From Clostridium sp. CAG:138 (GTDB taxonomy: Bacteria; Bacillota; Clostridia; Christensenellales; CAG-138), in contig FR879689.1 in assembly GCA_000435055.1 (NCBI GenBank), positions 45,194 to 75,251 on the forward strand: DNA of 30,058 bases, in the 5' to 3' direction. The notes below the pieces were generated by a model, which searched no databases, was not told where the DNA came from, and worked only from the letters and a program-made list of their open reading frames with translations. Positions 6,935 to 14,931 of this stretch are shown in pieces (the stretch's first letter is position 1; the number at the start of each line of letters is the position of its first letter). The position numbers were made by a program, and so were the translations under genes.

Positions 6935-7948
6935 ATGATACTTGCAGACAAAATCATCAATCTTCGTAAAAAAGCGGGCTGGTCACAGGAGGACCTTGCG
7001 GAAATGATCGGAGTTTCGCGTCAATCCGTTTCAAAATGGGAGGGCGCACAGTCCGTACCCGATATGGACAAAGTTCTTCGGCTGAGCCGCATTTTCGGTG
7101 TTTCAACCGATTACCTTCTTAAAGATGAAATCGAGGAATGCGAACCTTCCTTTCAATCCTCCGACGGCAGTGCCGAGCCTCCGCTTCGCACCGTCACAAT
7201 GGAACAGGCCTCTGCCTATCTTGAGCTTCGCCGTGTTTCTGCGCCGCGAATTGCGCTTGCAGCTTTTCTTTGCGTTATTTCGCCCGCAGCTTTGATTTTT
7301 CTTGCCGCAATGAGCGACAGTCGTGTTATTAATATCAGCGAAAACCTCGCCTGCGGCATCGGTCTTTGTGCCTTGATTCTGCTTGCCGCAATCGGTGTCC
7401 TGCTTTTTATTTCAGCCGGCGCAAAGGCAAAGGAATATGAATTTCTTGAAAAAGAACCGTTTGAAACGGAATACGGCGTGGCCGGTATGCTGCGCGAACG
7501 CAAAGCTGCATTTGCGCACACCTCCTCAAGGCTCAATATCATCGGAACCATGCTCTGCATACTTTCGGTGATTCCGATTTTTGTTTCCGTTTGCTTTGAA
7601 AATGCGGATTTTGCTCCCGCTGCGGCGGTAAGTCTTACGCTTGTTATTGCGGGCATCGGCAGTGCCGCATTCGTGCTCGGGGGAACATATAATTCGGCCG
7701 TTGACAAACTTCTCGAAGAGGGCGACTACACCCGCGTAAAAAAGGAAAAAAGCGGATTCGTAAGCCGCATATCTTCCTGCTATTGGCTGATTGTGACCGC
7801 AGTTTATCTGCTTATAACATTCGTCATCAAGGGCGGCAATCCCAAAACATCATGGGTCATCTGGCCCGTTGCGGGCGTTATTTTTGCCGCACTTTCGGCT
7901 TTTTTGAATGCGCTTCCCGCTGCATCTTCAAAACACGGCAAGAAGTAA
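6935..7948 (+). CDS. Membrane-anchored XRE-family transcriptional regulator
   Basis: 337 residues. The N-terminus is a Cro/CI-type helix-turn-helix (about residues 5-60, with GWSQEDLAEMIGVSRQSVSKWEG as the core, then STDYLLKDE). The rest carries about six hydrophobic segments (near 103-125, 135-160, 205-225, 230-255, 283-303 and 310-330), so the protein is predicted to bind DNA while anchored in the membrane. I chose ATG 6935, which begins the HTH domain and has GAAGGGA upstream; the frame is open 40 codons further up, but those overlap the promoter. An ABC ATPase gene follows after 16 bases, so the regulator probably controls its own operon with the transporter, as is common for XRE-ABC clusters that respond to antimicrobial or membrane stress. 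The signal is unknown. Confidence 0.85.
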   Translation: MILADKIINLRKKAGWSQEDLAEMIGVSRQSVSKWEGAQSVPDMDKVLRLSRIFGVSTDYLLKDEIEECEPSFQSSDGSAEPPLRTVTMEQASAYLELRRVSAPRIALAAFLCVISPAALIFLAAMSDSRVINISENLACGIGLCALILLAAIGVLLFISAGAKAKEYEFLEKEPFETEYGVAGMLRERKAAFAHTSSRLNIIGTMLCILSVIPIFVSVCFENADFAPAAAVSLTLVIAGIGSAAFVLGGTYNSAVDKLLEEGDYTRVKKEKSGFVSRISSCYWLIVTAVYLLITFVIKGGNPKTSWVIWPVAGVIFAALSAFLNALPAASSKHGKK

Positions 7949-7964
7949 AACGGAGGAAATGTTA

Positions 7965-8933
7965 ATGAGTAACACACAATATGACAATCTGTGCGGTGAA
8001 CACTTCGCTTCAACCGAGCGCGAGATCATCCGCATTGACGGACTGAATAAAGCTTTCGGAGAGATAAAGGCCGTTCGAGACCTTTCGTTCCGTGTATGCC
8101 GCGGTGAACTTTTTGCCTTTCTCGGTGTTAACGGAGCGGGCAAATCCACAACCATCTCCATAATCTCGGGGCAGCTCCGACGAGACGGCGGCAGCGTCAC
8201 GATTTTGGGCATGGATGCGGAGCGGGATTTTGAGCACGTTTCCCGAAAACTCGGCGTTGTTTTTCAAAATTCCGTGCTGGATCAGGCATTGACCGTTCGG
8301 GAAAACCTCCGCAGTCGAGCCGCACTGTACGGCATCAACGGAAAAGCGTTCAAAAAAAGACTTTCGGAGCTTTCGGAACTTCTCGATTTCGGTGATCTTC
8401 TGAACCGAACCGTCGGCAAGCTCTCCGGCGGGCAGCGGCGGCGAATTGACATTGCGCGTGCGCTTTTACACGAACCCGAGATTCTTATTCTTGACGAGCC
8501 CACGACCGGACTGGACCCGCAGACGCGCCTCCTTCTTTGGAGCGTTGTTATGCAGCTTCGTGCCGAACACGGGCTTACGGTGTTTCTGACCACTCACTAT
8601 ATGGAAGAAGCCGCCGATGCAGACTACGTTGTAATATTGGATTCCGGCAGCATTGCTGCTGAAGGCACACCGCTGGAGCTGAAAAACAGGTTCACAGGTG
8701 ATTTCATAACGCTTTACGGCGTCACGCCCGAAAAAGCCGCCGCTCTCGGCGAATACAGAGTTGAATCCACACGCGACGGCATTCGCATTGCCGTAAAAAA
8801 CACGGCGGAAGCAACGCAGCTGATTTTGAAACATCCCGAACTGTTCACCGATTACGAAATCAAAAAAGGCGGAATGGACGATGTGTTCCTTGCCGCAACG
8901 GGCAAAAAGCTTTCCGGAGGTGCCGAATCATGA
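7965..8933 (+). CDS. ABC transporter ATP-binding protein (ABC-2/drug-export type)
   Basis: 322-residue cytoplasmic ATPase. Walker A is GVNGAGKST (54-62), the Q-loop Gln is in VVFQNS (near 101), the signature is LSGGQRRR (153-160), Walker B is ILILDEPTTGLD (173-184) and the H-loop is TTHYMEE (His211). A C-terminal domain of about 90 residues follows, as in DrrA/CcmA-like exporters. Of two in-frame ATGs, 7965 has GGAGG at eight bases, while 7959 is too close, so 7965 is chosen. Its stop overlaps the permease start in ATGA, so the two are translationally coupled. It presumably energises the permease at 8930-9844. The substrate is not evident; drug, peptide or lipid export is inferred from the subfamily. 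Confidence 0.9.
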   Translation: MSNTQYDNLCGEHFASTEREIIRIDGLNKAFGEIKAVRDLSFRVCRGELFAFLGVNGAGKSTTISIISGQLRRDGGSVTILGMDAERDFEHVSRKLGVVFQNSVLDQALTVRENLRSRAALYGINGKAFKKRLSELSELLDFGDLLNRTVGKLSGGQRRRIDIARALLHEPEILILDEPTTGLDPQTRLLLWSVVMQLRAEHGLTVFLTTHYMEEAADADYVVILDSGSIAAEGTPLELKNRFTGDFITLYGVTPEKAAALGEYRVESTRDGIRIAVKNTAEATQLILKHPELFTDYEIKKGGMDDVFLAATGKKLSGGAES

Positions 8934-9844
8934 CAGGTTGTTACAATCTTTTTATTCGCAATTGCAAACTTTTTTTCAAGGATAAAGGCATGTTCTTTGC
9001 CTCGCTGATAACGCCTGTTATCCTTTTGGTGCTTTATGCCGCATTTCTTGCAAATGTGTATCGCGACAGCTTTATTTCCGCTCTTCCGGAGGGTTTCCCC
9101 GCTGCGGAAAAGCTCATCGGCGGCATTGTCGGCGGGCAGTTGGTTTCATCCTTGCTTGCGGTAAGCTGCATCACGGTATCATTTTGCTGCAACATGACCA
9201 TGGTTTTGGACAAGGTCACGGGTGCAAGACGGGATCTCACCGTTTCCCCCGTCAAAAAGTCCACGCTTGCGCTGAGCTATTATCTTGCAACTTTTGCTTC
9301 AACGCTGCTTGTCTGCCTTATTGCGGCAGGTGCGGGATTTATCTATCTTGCAAAGGTCGGCTGGTATCTTTCCTTTGCCGACGTGATGCTGCTGTTTGCG
9401 GACATTGTTCTGCTTGTGCTTTTCGGCACTGCACTTTCAAGCATTGTGAACCGTTTTCTGACGACTCAGGGGCAGGTTTCCGCTGTCGGCACGATCGTCA
9501 GCTCGGGTTACGGTTTTATCTGCGGCGCATATATGCCGATCGCACAATTCAGCACCGGCTTGCAGCACATCCTTATGTTTCTGCCCGGAACATACGGAAC
9601 AAGCCTTATTCGCAATCATGCCCTCCGCGGTGCGTTCTCCGCGGCAGCGGATGCGGGTCTTGCTCCCGAAGTTATTGACGCAATTAAGAAATCCATCGAT
9701 TGCAGGCTCAGCTTTTTCGGAACGGACGTAAGTCTTCCGGCAATGTTCGCCGTCCTTTGCGGGGGAACGGTTCTGCTCGTCGCGCTGTTTGTTCTGCTGA
9801 ATATACTATGCGGTGTGAACCGGCGAAAAAAATATTCGCAATGA
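8930..9844 (+). CDS. ABC-2 type permease
   Basis: 304-residue integral membrane protein and partner of the ATPase upstream. Hydrophobic segments are visible near residues 22-44, 70-92, 111-137, 145-165, 175-200 and 270-297. The first segment follows a short cytoplasmic N-terminus (LFIRNCKLFFKDKG), the usual ABC-2 start, and the loop carrying SPVKKSTLALSYYLA after the second segment is typical of the family. The start ATG overlaps the preceding TGA, with GGAGG nine bases upstream. The length is near the family norm (250-380). It forms one transporter with the ATPase, probably as a homodimer. The substrate is unknown. Confidence 0.87.
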   Translation: MTGCYNLFIRNCKLFFKDKGMFFASLITPVILLVLYAAFLANVYRDSFISALPEGFPAAEKLIGGIVGGQLVSSLLAVSCITVSFCCNMTMVLDKVTGARRDLTVSPVKKSTLALSYYLATFASTLLVCLIAAGAGFIYLAKVGWYLSFADVMLLFADIVLLVLFGTALSSIVNRFLTTQGQVSAVGTIVSSGYGFICGAYMPIAQFSTGLQHILMFLPGTYGTSLIRNHALRGAFSAAADAGLAPEVIDAIKKSIDCRLSFFGTDVSLPAMFAVLCGGTVLLVALFVLLNILCGVNRRKKYSQ

Positions 9845-9886
9845 TCAAGCACCGGTTATCTTTAAACTGTGTTATCCTAAAAAACC

Positions 9887-9917
9887 GACACAATATTTCA
9901 TGTGTCATTTCATGTGT
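9887..9917 (+). promoter_or_regulatory. Overlapping inverted and direct repeats ahead of the second ABC unit
   Basis: GACACA (9887-9892) and TGTGTC (9901-9906) form an inverted repeat, and ATTTCATGTGT occurs twice in tandem (9895-9905 and 9907-9917, 12-base period). The site sits 20-50 bases before the next start codon and is a candidate operator. I could not find a convincing -35/-10 pair, so independent transcription is not proved. Confidence 0.45.
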
Positions 9918-9936
9918 TTTTATAAGGAAGGAAAAT

Positions 9937-10644
9937 ATGCTTAATATCAAACACTTAACAAAAACTTACGGCAGCAAAAAGGCGGTTGACGACCTTTCTC
10001 TGCACATTGCACCTGGAGAGATTTACGGCTTTATCGGCCATAACGGCGCAGGCAAAACAACAACACTCAAAAGCTGCGTCGGAATCCTTCAGTTTGATGC
10101 AGGCGAAATGCTTGTGAACGGCACTTCCGTTCGGAAGGACCCCTTGACCTGCAAAAAACTCATCGCCTATATTCCGGACAATCCCGACATGTATGAGTTT
10201 ATGACAGGCATCAAATATCTCAACTTCATCGCGGATATTTTCGGCATCGGAGCGGAGGAGCGGGTACAGCGCATCAATAAATATGCGGACATGTTTGAGC
10301 TCACCGCCTCGCTTGCGCAGCCTGTTTCATCCTATTCCCACGGCATGAAACAAAAACTTGCCGTTATCGCAGCTTGGATTCACTCTCCGAAGCTTATCAT
10401 TATGGACGAGCCTTTTGTCGGGCTCGATCCCAAAGCAGCGCATACTTTGAAAGGACTGATGCGGGAAGTCTGCAATGACGGCGGCGCGATCTTCTTTTCG
10501 ACCCATGTGCTTGAAGTTGCGGAAAAGCTTTGTGATAAGGTTGCGATCATCAAAGGCGGCAGGCTCATCCGTTCCGGAACCATGGACGAGGTCAAAGGCG
10601 ATGAAAGTCTTGAATCCGTTTTTCTCGAGCTTGAAGCCGAATAA
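9937..10644 (+). CDS. ABC transporter ATP-binding protein
   Basis: 235-residue ATPase, the size of a bare nucleotide-binding domain. Walker A is GHNGAGKTT (34-42), the signature is the variant YSHGMKQK (134-141), Walker B is LIIMDEPFVGLD (153-164) and the H-loop is STHVLE (His190). The Q-loop region reads AYIPDNPDMYE, lacking the usual Gln, as in the subfamily paired with large two-module ABC-2 permeases. The start at 9937 follows AAGGAAGG; an open frame further upstream overlaps the previous gene and lacks a binding site. It lies 17 bases before the large permease and forms the second transporter of the block. The substrate is unknown. Confidence 0.9.
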   Translation: MLNIKHLTKTYGSKKAVDDLSLHIAPGEIYGFIGHNGAGKTTTLKSCVGILQFDAGEMLVNGTSVRKDPLTCKKLIAYIPDNPDMYEFMTGIKYLNFIADIFGIGAEERVQRINKYADMFELTASLAQPVSSYSHGMKQKLAVIAAWIHSPKLIIMDEPFVGLDPKAAHTLKGLMREVCNDGGAIFFSTHVLEVAEKLCDKVAIIKGGRLIRSGTMDEVKGDESLESVFLELEAE

Positions 10645-10661
10645 ACTTCGGAGGCGCACTT

Positions 10662-12260
10662 ATGCTTAAAATTCTTCTTAAACGGCAGCTCTATGAACTC
10701 AACCGAAGCTTTTTCTATGACCCCAAAAAGGGCAAAAGCCGTTCAAAGTTCGCATCCGCCGCGTTCATCGTGCTGTATGCCCTGCTTATGGTCTGCGTGC
10801 TGGGCGGAATGTTCGCATTTTGTGCTTATCAGCTTGCAAATCCGCTCCGTGCCGCCGGGCTCGACTGGCTCTATTTTGCTTTGTTCGGCACAATCGGGCT
10901 GATGTTCGGCGTTTTCGGCAGTGTGTTCAACACCTATGCCGCGCTCTACAAAGCAAACGACAACGACCTTTTGCTCTCCCTTCCCGTGCCCGTCGGAAGC
11001 ATTCTGCTTTCTCGGCTGCTGGGCGTCTATCTTATGGGGCTGATGTTCTCGGCGGTTGTGTTCGTTCCGGCAGCGATAGTTTACCTCTGCATTGATTTCT
11101 CCGTCGGCACGCTTTTGGGCTGCATTCTCGGAATGCTGTCAATCTCCGTCTTCGTTTTTGTTCTGTCCTGCGCATTGGGTTGGGTGGTTGCAAAAATCGC
11201 CTCCAAGCTGAAACGAAAAAGCTTCCTCACGGTTATAATATCGCTTGTGTTTATCGGCGGGTATTATTATGTTGTGAACAATATCACGACCCTTTTAATG
11301 CAGTTTACGCAATATGCCGGCGCAATAGGGGCAGGCGTCAAAAACTTTGCTTACCCTGTTTACCTTTTCGGGCGGATGTCGGCGGGAAACCTTGTTTCCG
11401 CTCCGCTGCCCGTATTCGGCACAGCCGCGCTTGCATTGCTTACATTTTATGTTTTGTCGAAGAGTTTTTTAAAGCTTGCAACCGCTTCTTCCGATACCGT
11501 AACCGCAAAGTATAATCGTAATGCACGACAAAAGGCAAGCGGCGTTTTTTCCGCTTTGCTCAAACGTGAGTTTAGCCGATTCACCGCAAGCCCTGCATAT
11601 ATGCTCAATTGCGGTTTTGGCGTTATAATCATGCCCATTGCAGGCATTCTGCTTCTCATCAGGGGTGCAGCTCTTCGTTCAATGCTGTTTAAGCTTTTCG
11701 ACAGCAGCACGGGAACGATTGCGATACTTGCTGCCGCCGCCGTCTGCCTTGTGTCCACAATGAACGATATGACTGCGCCGTCCGTCTCTTTGGAAGGAAA
11801 AACGCTTTGGATTCTGCGTTCAATGCCCGTAACCACGCGGCAGATCTTCCGTGCAAAGCTTGCAATGCAGCTCCTGCTGTCCGGAATTTCGGTGCTTTTC
11901 GCCGCGATCTGCATATGCATCGCATTTGCCGTGCCGATAGGTTCATCGATTGCGGTAATCCTTGCATGTCTTTCCCTCGTTGTTCTTCTTGCCGAATTCG
12001 GGTTGTTCCTTGATCTCAAAAAGCCGAATTTGAATTGGACGACCGAAATCACGCCCATAAAACAGAGTTCAAGCGTGATGTTCGCTCTTTTAGGCGGGTG
12101 GCTGTACGTATTGCTGTTCGGGACCGGTTGGTTTCTCGGTGCACATGCACTCGGAGCGGAGCTTTACCTCATGCTGTTTTTTGCACTGAACATGATTCTT
12201 TCTGCGGTACTGCGTTCGTGGCTAATGCGCAGCGGAACCGATATTTTTGAGAGTTTGTAA
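10662..12260 (+). CDS. Large ABC exporter permease subunit
   Basis: 532-residue polytopic membrane protein with about 12 hydrophobic segments in two groups separated by a cytoplasmic stretch near 285-310 (TAKYNRNARQKASG). Typical segments are AAFIVLYALLMVCVLGGMF (33-51), GTLLGCILGMLSISVFVFVL and a C-terminal LMLFFALNMILSAVLRSWL. The loop NDNDLLLSLPVPVGSILLSR (near 99-118) is characteristic of putative ABC exporters in Firmicutes that pair with an ATPase of the preceding type. CGGAGG lies eight bases before the ATG. It is the last gene of the plus-strand block and ends just before a strong terminator. No substrate can be assigned; export of a peptide, lipid or toxic compound is inferred. Confidence 0.85.
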   Translation: MLKILLKRQLYELNRSFFYDPKKGKSRSKFASAAFIVLYALLMVCVLGGMFAFCAYQLANPLRAAGLDWLYFALFGTIGLMFGVFGSVFNTYAALYKANDNDLLLSLPVPVGSILLSRLLGVYLMGLMFSAVVFVPAAIVYLCIDFSVGTLLGCILGMLSISVFVFVLSCALGWVVAKIASKLKRKSFLTVIISLVFIGGYYYVVNNITTLLMQFTQYAGAIGAGVKNFAYPVYLFGRMSAGNLVSAPLPVFGTAALALLTFYVLSKSFLKLATASSDTVTAKYNRNARQKASGVFSALLKREFSRFTASPAYMLNCGFGVIIMPIAGILLLIRGAALRSMLFKLFDSSTGTIAILAAAAVCLVSTMNDMTAPSVSLEGKTLWILRSMPVTTRQIFRAKLAMQLLLSGISVLFAAICICIAFAVPIGSSIAVILACLSLVVLLAEFGLFLDLKKPNLNWTTEITPIKQSSSVMFALLGGWLYVLLFGTGWFLGAHALGAELYLMLFFALNMILSAVLRSWLMRSGTDIFESL

Positions 12261-12294
12261 ATTTATTATTCAACTTCGTATTGAATTATTTCAA

Positions 12295-12327
12295 AAGGGC
12301 ATCTCCAAACCTGTCGGAGATGCCCTT
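12295..12327. terminator. Bidirectional terminator between convergent genes
   Basis: AAGGGCATCTCC (12295-12306) pairs perfectly with GGAGATGCCCTT (12316-12327) around a 9-base loop. The flanking A-run gives a T-tail in the minus direction, serving the radical SAM gene; in the plus direction the tail is weaker. Confidence 0.8.
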
Positions 12328-12356
12328 CATCATTTCATAAACCGACGTAAACGGAA

Positions 12357-12417
12357 TCAATTTCCCGGGAAATAATTGCTTCCTTCAACCCAATCGGCTC
12401 AATTTCCCGGGAAATAA
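12357..12417. repeat. Two identical 19-base repeats, each containing a 14-base palindrome
   Basis: The sequence TCAATTTCCCGGGAAATAA occurs at 12357-12375 and 12399-12417, exactly 42 bases apart. Each copy contains the perfect palindrome ATTTCCCGGGAAAT. They lie in the 3' intergenic space between two convergent genes. No such copy was noticed elsewhere in the window. Confidence 0.85.
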
Positions 12418-12455
12418 AGTCAAAAATTCTTCGGTTCCTTGCTGAATATTTCGAC

Positions 12456-13496
12456 TTAATCCGAATATTTCTGTTCGAGGTGTTTATTAAACAGATAGGA
12501 TTCATAGTCACCGACGGAAAATGCACGTTCCGAGGCTGCATCGCCGTACCGTTCCGCAAGCTCCGCAAACGTAATTTTCCTTGCTTCGCGCTGTGCAAAA
12601 GTGTCTTCTTCGTTAATTCGGCGCATTATTTCCTCGATACCGTCAATTTTCAGGTTTCCGATTCTCCATTCAGGAGACATATGTGTGTAATTGTACCAAA
12701 TGTCAAAATTATTCGTAATATTGAGAACAATGAAATCTCCGTTGGAATAATCCGGATTCTTGCTGCACTTCAGCAAGCTTTCAACACATTCCGCTTCGGT
12801 GCGCAATTCTTCATACTGCCAATAGTACGGCACGAGGCATTGCGGGATGTCACTCTTGATAATTCGAATCGGATAGAGCTTGCGATTTTCACCGTCGCAA
12901 CTTCCCGCATGAACAAAGAATTTAAAACTCTGCCCGATCTGCCGGCAGCGTTCGGCAAGTTTCAGCTTTTCGGCAAGTTTCGGAAGTTCCGCAACTTCAA
13001 GCTTGTTCTCTGCATTTATAAACGCCTGCCAACGCGGTGCAATGCCGTTTTGCAGCAGAATTTCCGTCGCTTTCAGCAATTCCGAATACGCACCTTTTCG
13101 GCCGATGTATCTATCCGTCGTTTCCTCTCCGCCGAAGAATGTGAGCTGAACGATTTTTACGCCGACTTCACGGAGGAACTTTGCATACTCCCCGTCTCTG
13201 ACGAGCCGCCAAAAACTTGCAAGCTCAAACCTTTGCGGTTCGCAATTAACGCTCAACGCCTTGTCGCGTTCCCAGCGCGCTCTGTATTCCCCGCAAAAAT
13301 CCGGTTCGCGAAGCCAGCTGTAATATTCAATTTGTTCAAAGTACGGGCGAAAGCTGTTCACAAGCATTTCGTCTGCACCGTTTTCCGGCGGAATATTCGG
13401 CAATCGGCCGAGCCAGCAATGCCTGCATCGGTTCGGACATCCGTACATGTCAACCACCAAAGCAAGTTTTCTGCTTTTTTCAATGTTAATACTCAT
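12456..13496 (-). CDS. Radical SAM protein of unknown function
   Basis: 346 residues. The cluster-binding motif is CPNRCRHC (C20, C24, C27), which fits CX3CX2C, and the SAM-binding glycine/acid motif is FFGGEE (120-125). Further cysteines at 68, 85, 184, 200, 220, 237 and 244 may bind a second cluster. The C-terminal segment YNYTHMSPEWRIGNLKIDGIEEIM resembles the tail of SPASM-like enzymes but lacks the full cysteine set. ATG 13496 is chosen because it precedes the domain closely and has GGGAG 11 bases upstream; the open frame upstream runs into a terminator hairpin. It is separated from the TldE-like gene by that hairpin, so it is probably a separate transcript. The substrate is unknown; peptide modification is possible given the Tld neighbours, but unproved. 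Confidence 0.8.
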   Translation of the reverse strand: MSINIEKSRKLALVVDMYGCPNRCRHCWLGRLPNIPPENGADEMLVNSFRPYFEQIEYYSWLREPDFCGEYRARWERDKALSVNCEPQRFELASFWRLVRDGEYAKFLREVGVKIVQLTFFGGEETTDRYIGRKGAYSELLKATEILLQNGIAPRWQAFINAENKLEVAELPKLAEKLKLAERCRQIGQSFKFFVHAGSCDGENRKLYPIRIIKSDIPQCLVPYYWQYEELRTEAECVESLLKCSKNPDYSNGDFIVLNITNNFDIWYNYTHMSPEWRIGNLKIDGIEEIMRRINEEDTFAQREARKITFAELAERYGDAASERAFSVGDYESYLFNKHLEQKYSD

Positions 13497-13521
13497 ACAA
13501 TTGGTACTCCCGTTAAAATAT

Positions 13522-13550
13522 CGGCACCCGCCGAACAACAGCGAGTGCCG
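13522..13550. terminator. Terminator after the TldD/TldE-like operon
   Basis: On the minus strand CGGCACTCGC pairs with GCGGGTGCCG (one G-T pair) around a 9-base loop, followed by ATATTTTA. A second small inverted repeat, CTTTATT/AATAAAG, lies at 13561-13579. Confidence 0.6.
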
Positions 13551-13599
13551 CATTTTTCTGCTTTATTCAGTTAATAAAGTGCTTTCGCAGCCGAGTTAT

Positions 13600-14889
13600 T
13601 TATTCCTGCTCGGCAAGCGAACCCGCAACGCGGACGCCGGGAAGCATAACCGCAAACGGTCCGCTGTAGTTCTTGCTGTCGTAGCGTTCGGTTGTGAACT
13701 TCATCCCGCCGCTGCAGGCATTGATGCTGCCGTTTACCGAACCGCCGGTCACGATGCGAACGCGTTCCCCGTCGAAAAGGTACGCAAGGCGAATTTCTCC
13801 GCCGAAATGTCCGGACATTGTGTCCATCTGGAAATCCGAGAATGTAACGGCGTAAAGATAAGGTTCTTTTTTCATTTCTTCAAACGAAACACTGCCGTTT
13901 TCGCAGCTGTATGCGGAATAATCGCCCGTGGGCTCAATGCCGAGATAATAGCTCATTCTTGCGCCGCCGTGCAAAGTTTCAACCTTGCCGTCGGCAATCA
14001 CGGGACGATCCTTCATGGGAATCGCTTCACTGCTGAAGGGAACCTTTGCGCGAAGGGTCATGTTGAGCCTTTCACCGTCTTTCATCTCGGGCTGGACATC
14101 CGTCCCGACCTTCCATGTTGAATACCCGGGATAGACCATTCCCGCACTGCTGCGCGCAATGTAATAGGAAAGCACTTCCGCCGCATTTTCGCCCGAGAGA
14201 ATCAGGTTGTAAGTTCCGCTCGGCAGTTCCGCACGGGCAATTGCCCTGTCCGCCACCTCGCGGAGCGCGGTTGTGACCTTTTCGCGCAGCGCATCGCAAT
14301 TCAGATTGTCGTAGCCGAATGCATGATAAACTTCAACATCCTCGGGTTCCTTGCACTGAACGACGAATTCGCCGTCAACATCGTTTTTATAATAGCAAAC
14401 GTCCGTTCCGTTATCGCCGAGGATACGGGTTTTGACCTGCTTTGAGAAAATCTCCGCCGAGTTCACGAATGCACGCGGGTCGTTATCTGCCGCAAACAAT
14501 GCAGCCGCAAAACGCTTTGCCGCCTCTTCAGCCGACACTTCCGCAAGGCTGCCCTCAGCCGCAATGGGTTCACAAGCCTGTTTTTCAGGCAGTTCATAAT
14601 ACGGGTTGCCCGCAAAAGACGCCGCATGTTTCGCTTCCTTAAGGAGGGTCAGCACTTCCTGCTCCGACTGGGACGGCACGATGGTGACCTGTGACCTGCC
14701 GCGCATCGGTTTGCCGTCCTTTTCGTAATCGCAAAACACTTCAACGTTGTATTTATGGGTATCCCTGATGCGGCGCATATCCTGCCTGCGGCGAATAAAG
14801 AAAACTTCCGCAGTGTGCTCTTTTTTTTCGTTAATGCGCCACGTTTTGATTTCAGCTTCTTTTAATGCGTTTTTAATAATATCTATCAT
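13600..14889 (-). CDS. TldE/PmbA-like metallopeptidase-family protein
   Basis: 429 residues of the TldD/PmbA family, which lacks the zinc motif and acts as the non-catalytic partner of TldD in known TldD-TldE proteases. Family landmarks are GYDNLNCDALREKV, then LPSGTYNLILSGENAAEVLSYY near 225-245, SAGMVYPGYSTWKVG and the C-terminal NGSINACSGGMKFTTERY and PGVRVAG. No HExxxH is present. The start is ATG 14889 (beginning MIDIIKNAL), which has AAAGGATG eight bases upstream; a TTG at 14913 is less likely. It follows tldD by 42 bases on the same strand and ends at a terminator, so it is the second gene of a two-gene operon. Cytoplasmic; the substrate is probably a modified or unfolded peptide. Confidence 0.85.
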   Translation of the reverse strand: MIDIIKNALKEAEIKTWRINEKKEHTAEVFFIRRRQDMRRIRDTHKYNVEVFCDYEKDGKPMRGRSQVTIVPSQSEQEVLTLLKEAKHAASFAGNPYYELPEKQACEPIAAEGSLAEVSAEEAAKRFAAALFAADNDPRAFVNSAEIFSKQVKTRILGDNGTDVCYYKNDVDGEFVVQCKEPEDVEVYHAFGYDNLNCDALREKVTTALREVADRAIARAELPSGTYNLILSGENAAEVLSYYIARSSAGMVYPGYSTWKVGTDVQPEMKDGERLNMTLRAKVPFSSEAIPMKDRPVIADGKVETLHGGARMSYYLGIEPTGDYSAYSCENGSVSFEEMKKEPYLYAVTFSDFQMDTMSGHFGGEIRLAYLFDGERVRIVTGGSVNGSINACSGGMKFTTERYDSKNYSGPFAVMLPGVRVAGSLAEQE

Positions 14890-14931
14890 AATAAAAGCAT
14901 CCTTTCGAATCAAAATTCTTTCCGAACTTCA

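Noticed and set aside
12335..12455. Short minus-strand peptide containing repeated ISREI residues
   Set aside because: No plausible start codon or ribosome binding site; the residue repeat only reflects the duplicated palindrome.
12480..13574. 364-codon plus-strand frame opposite the radical SAM gene
   Set aside because: It has no start signal or recognisable domain, and the minus strand has the CX3CX2C motif.
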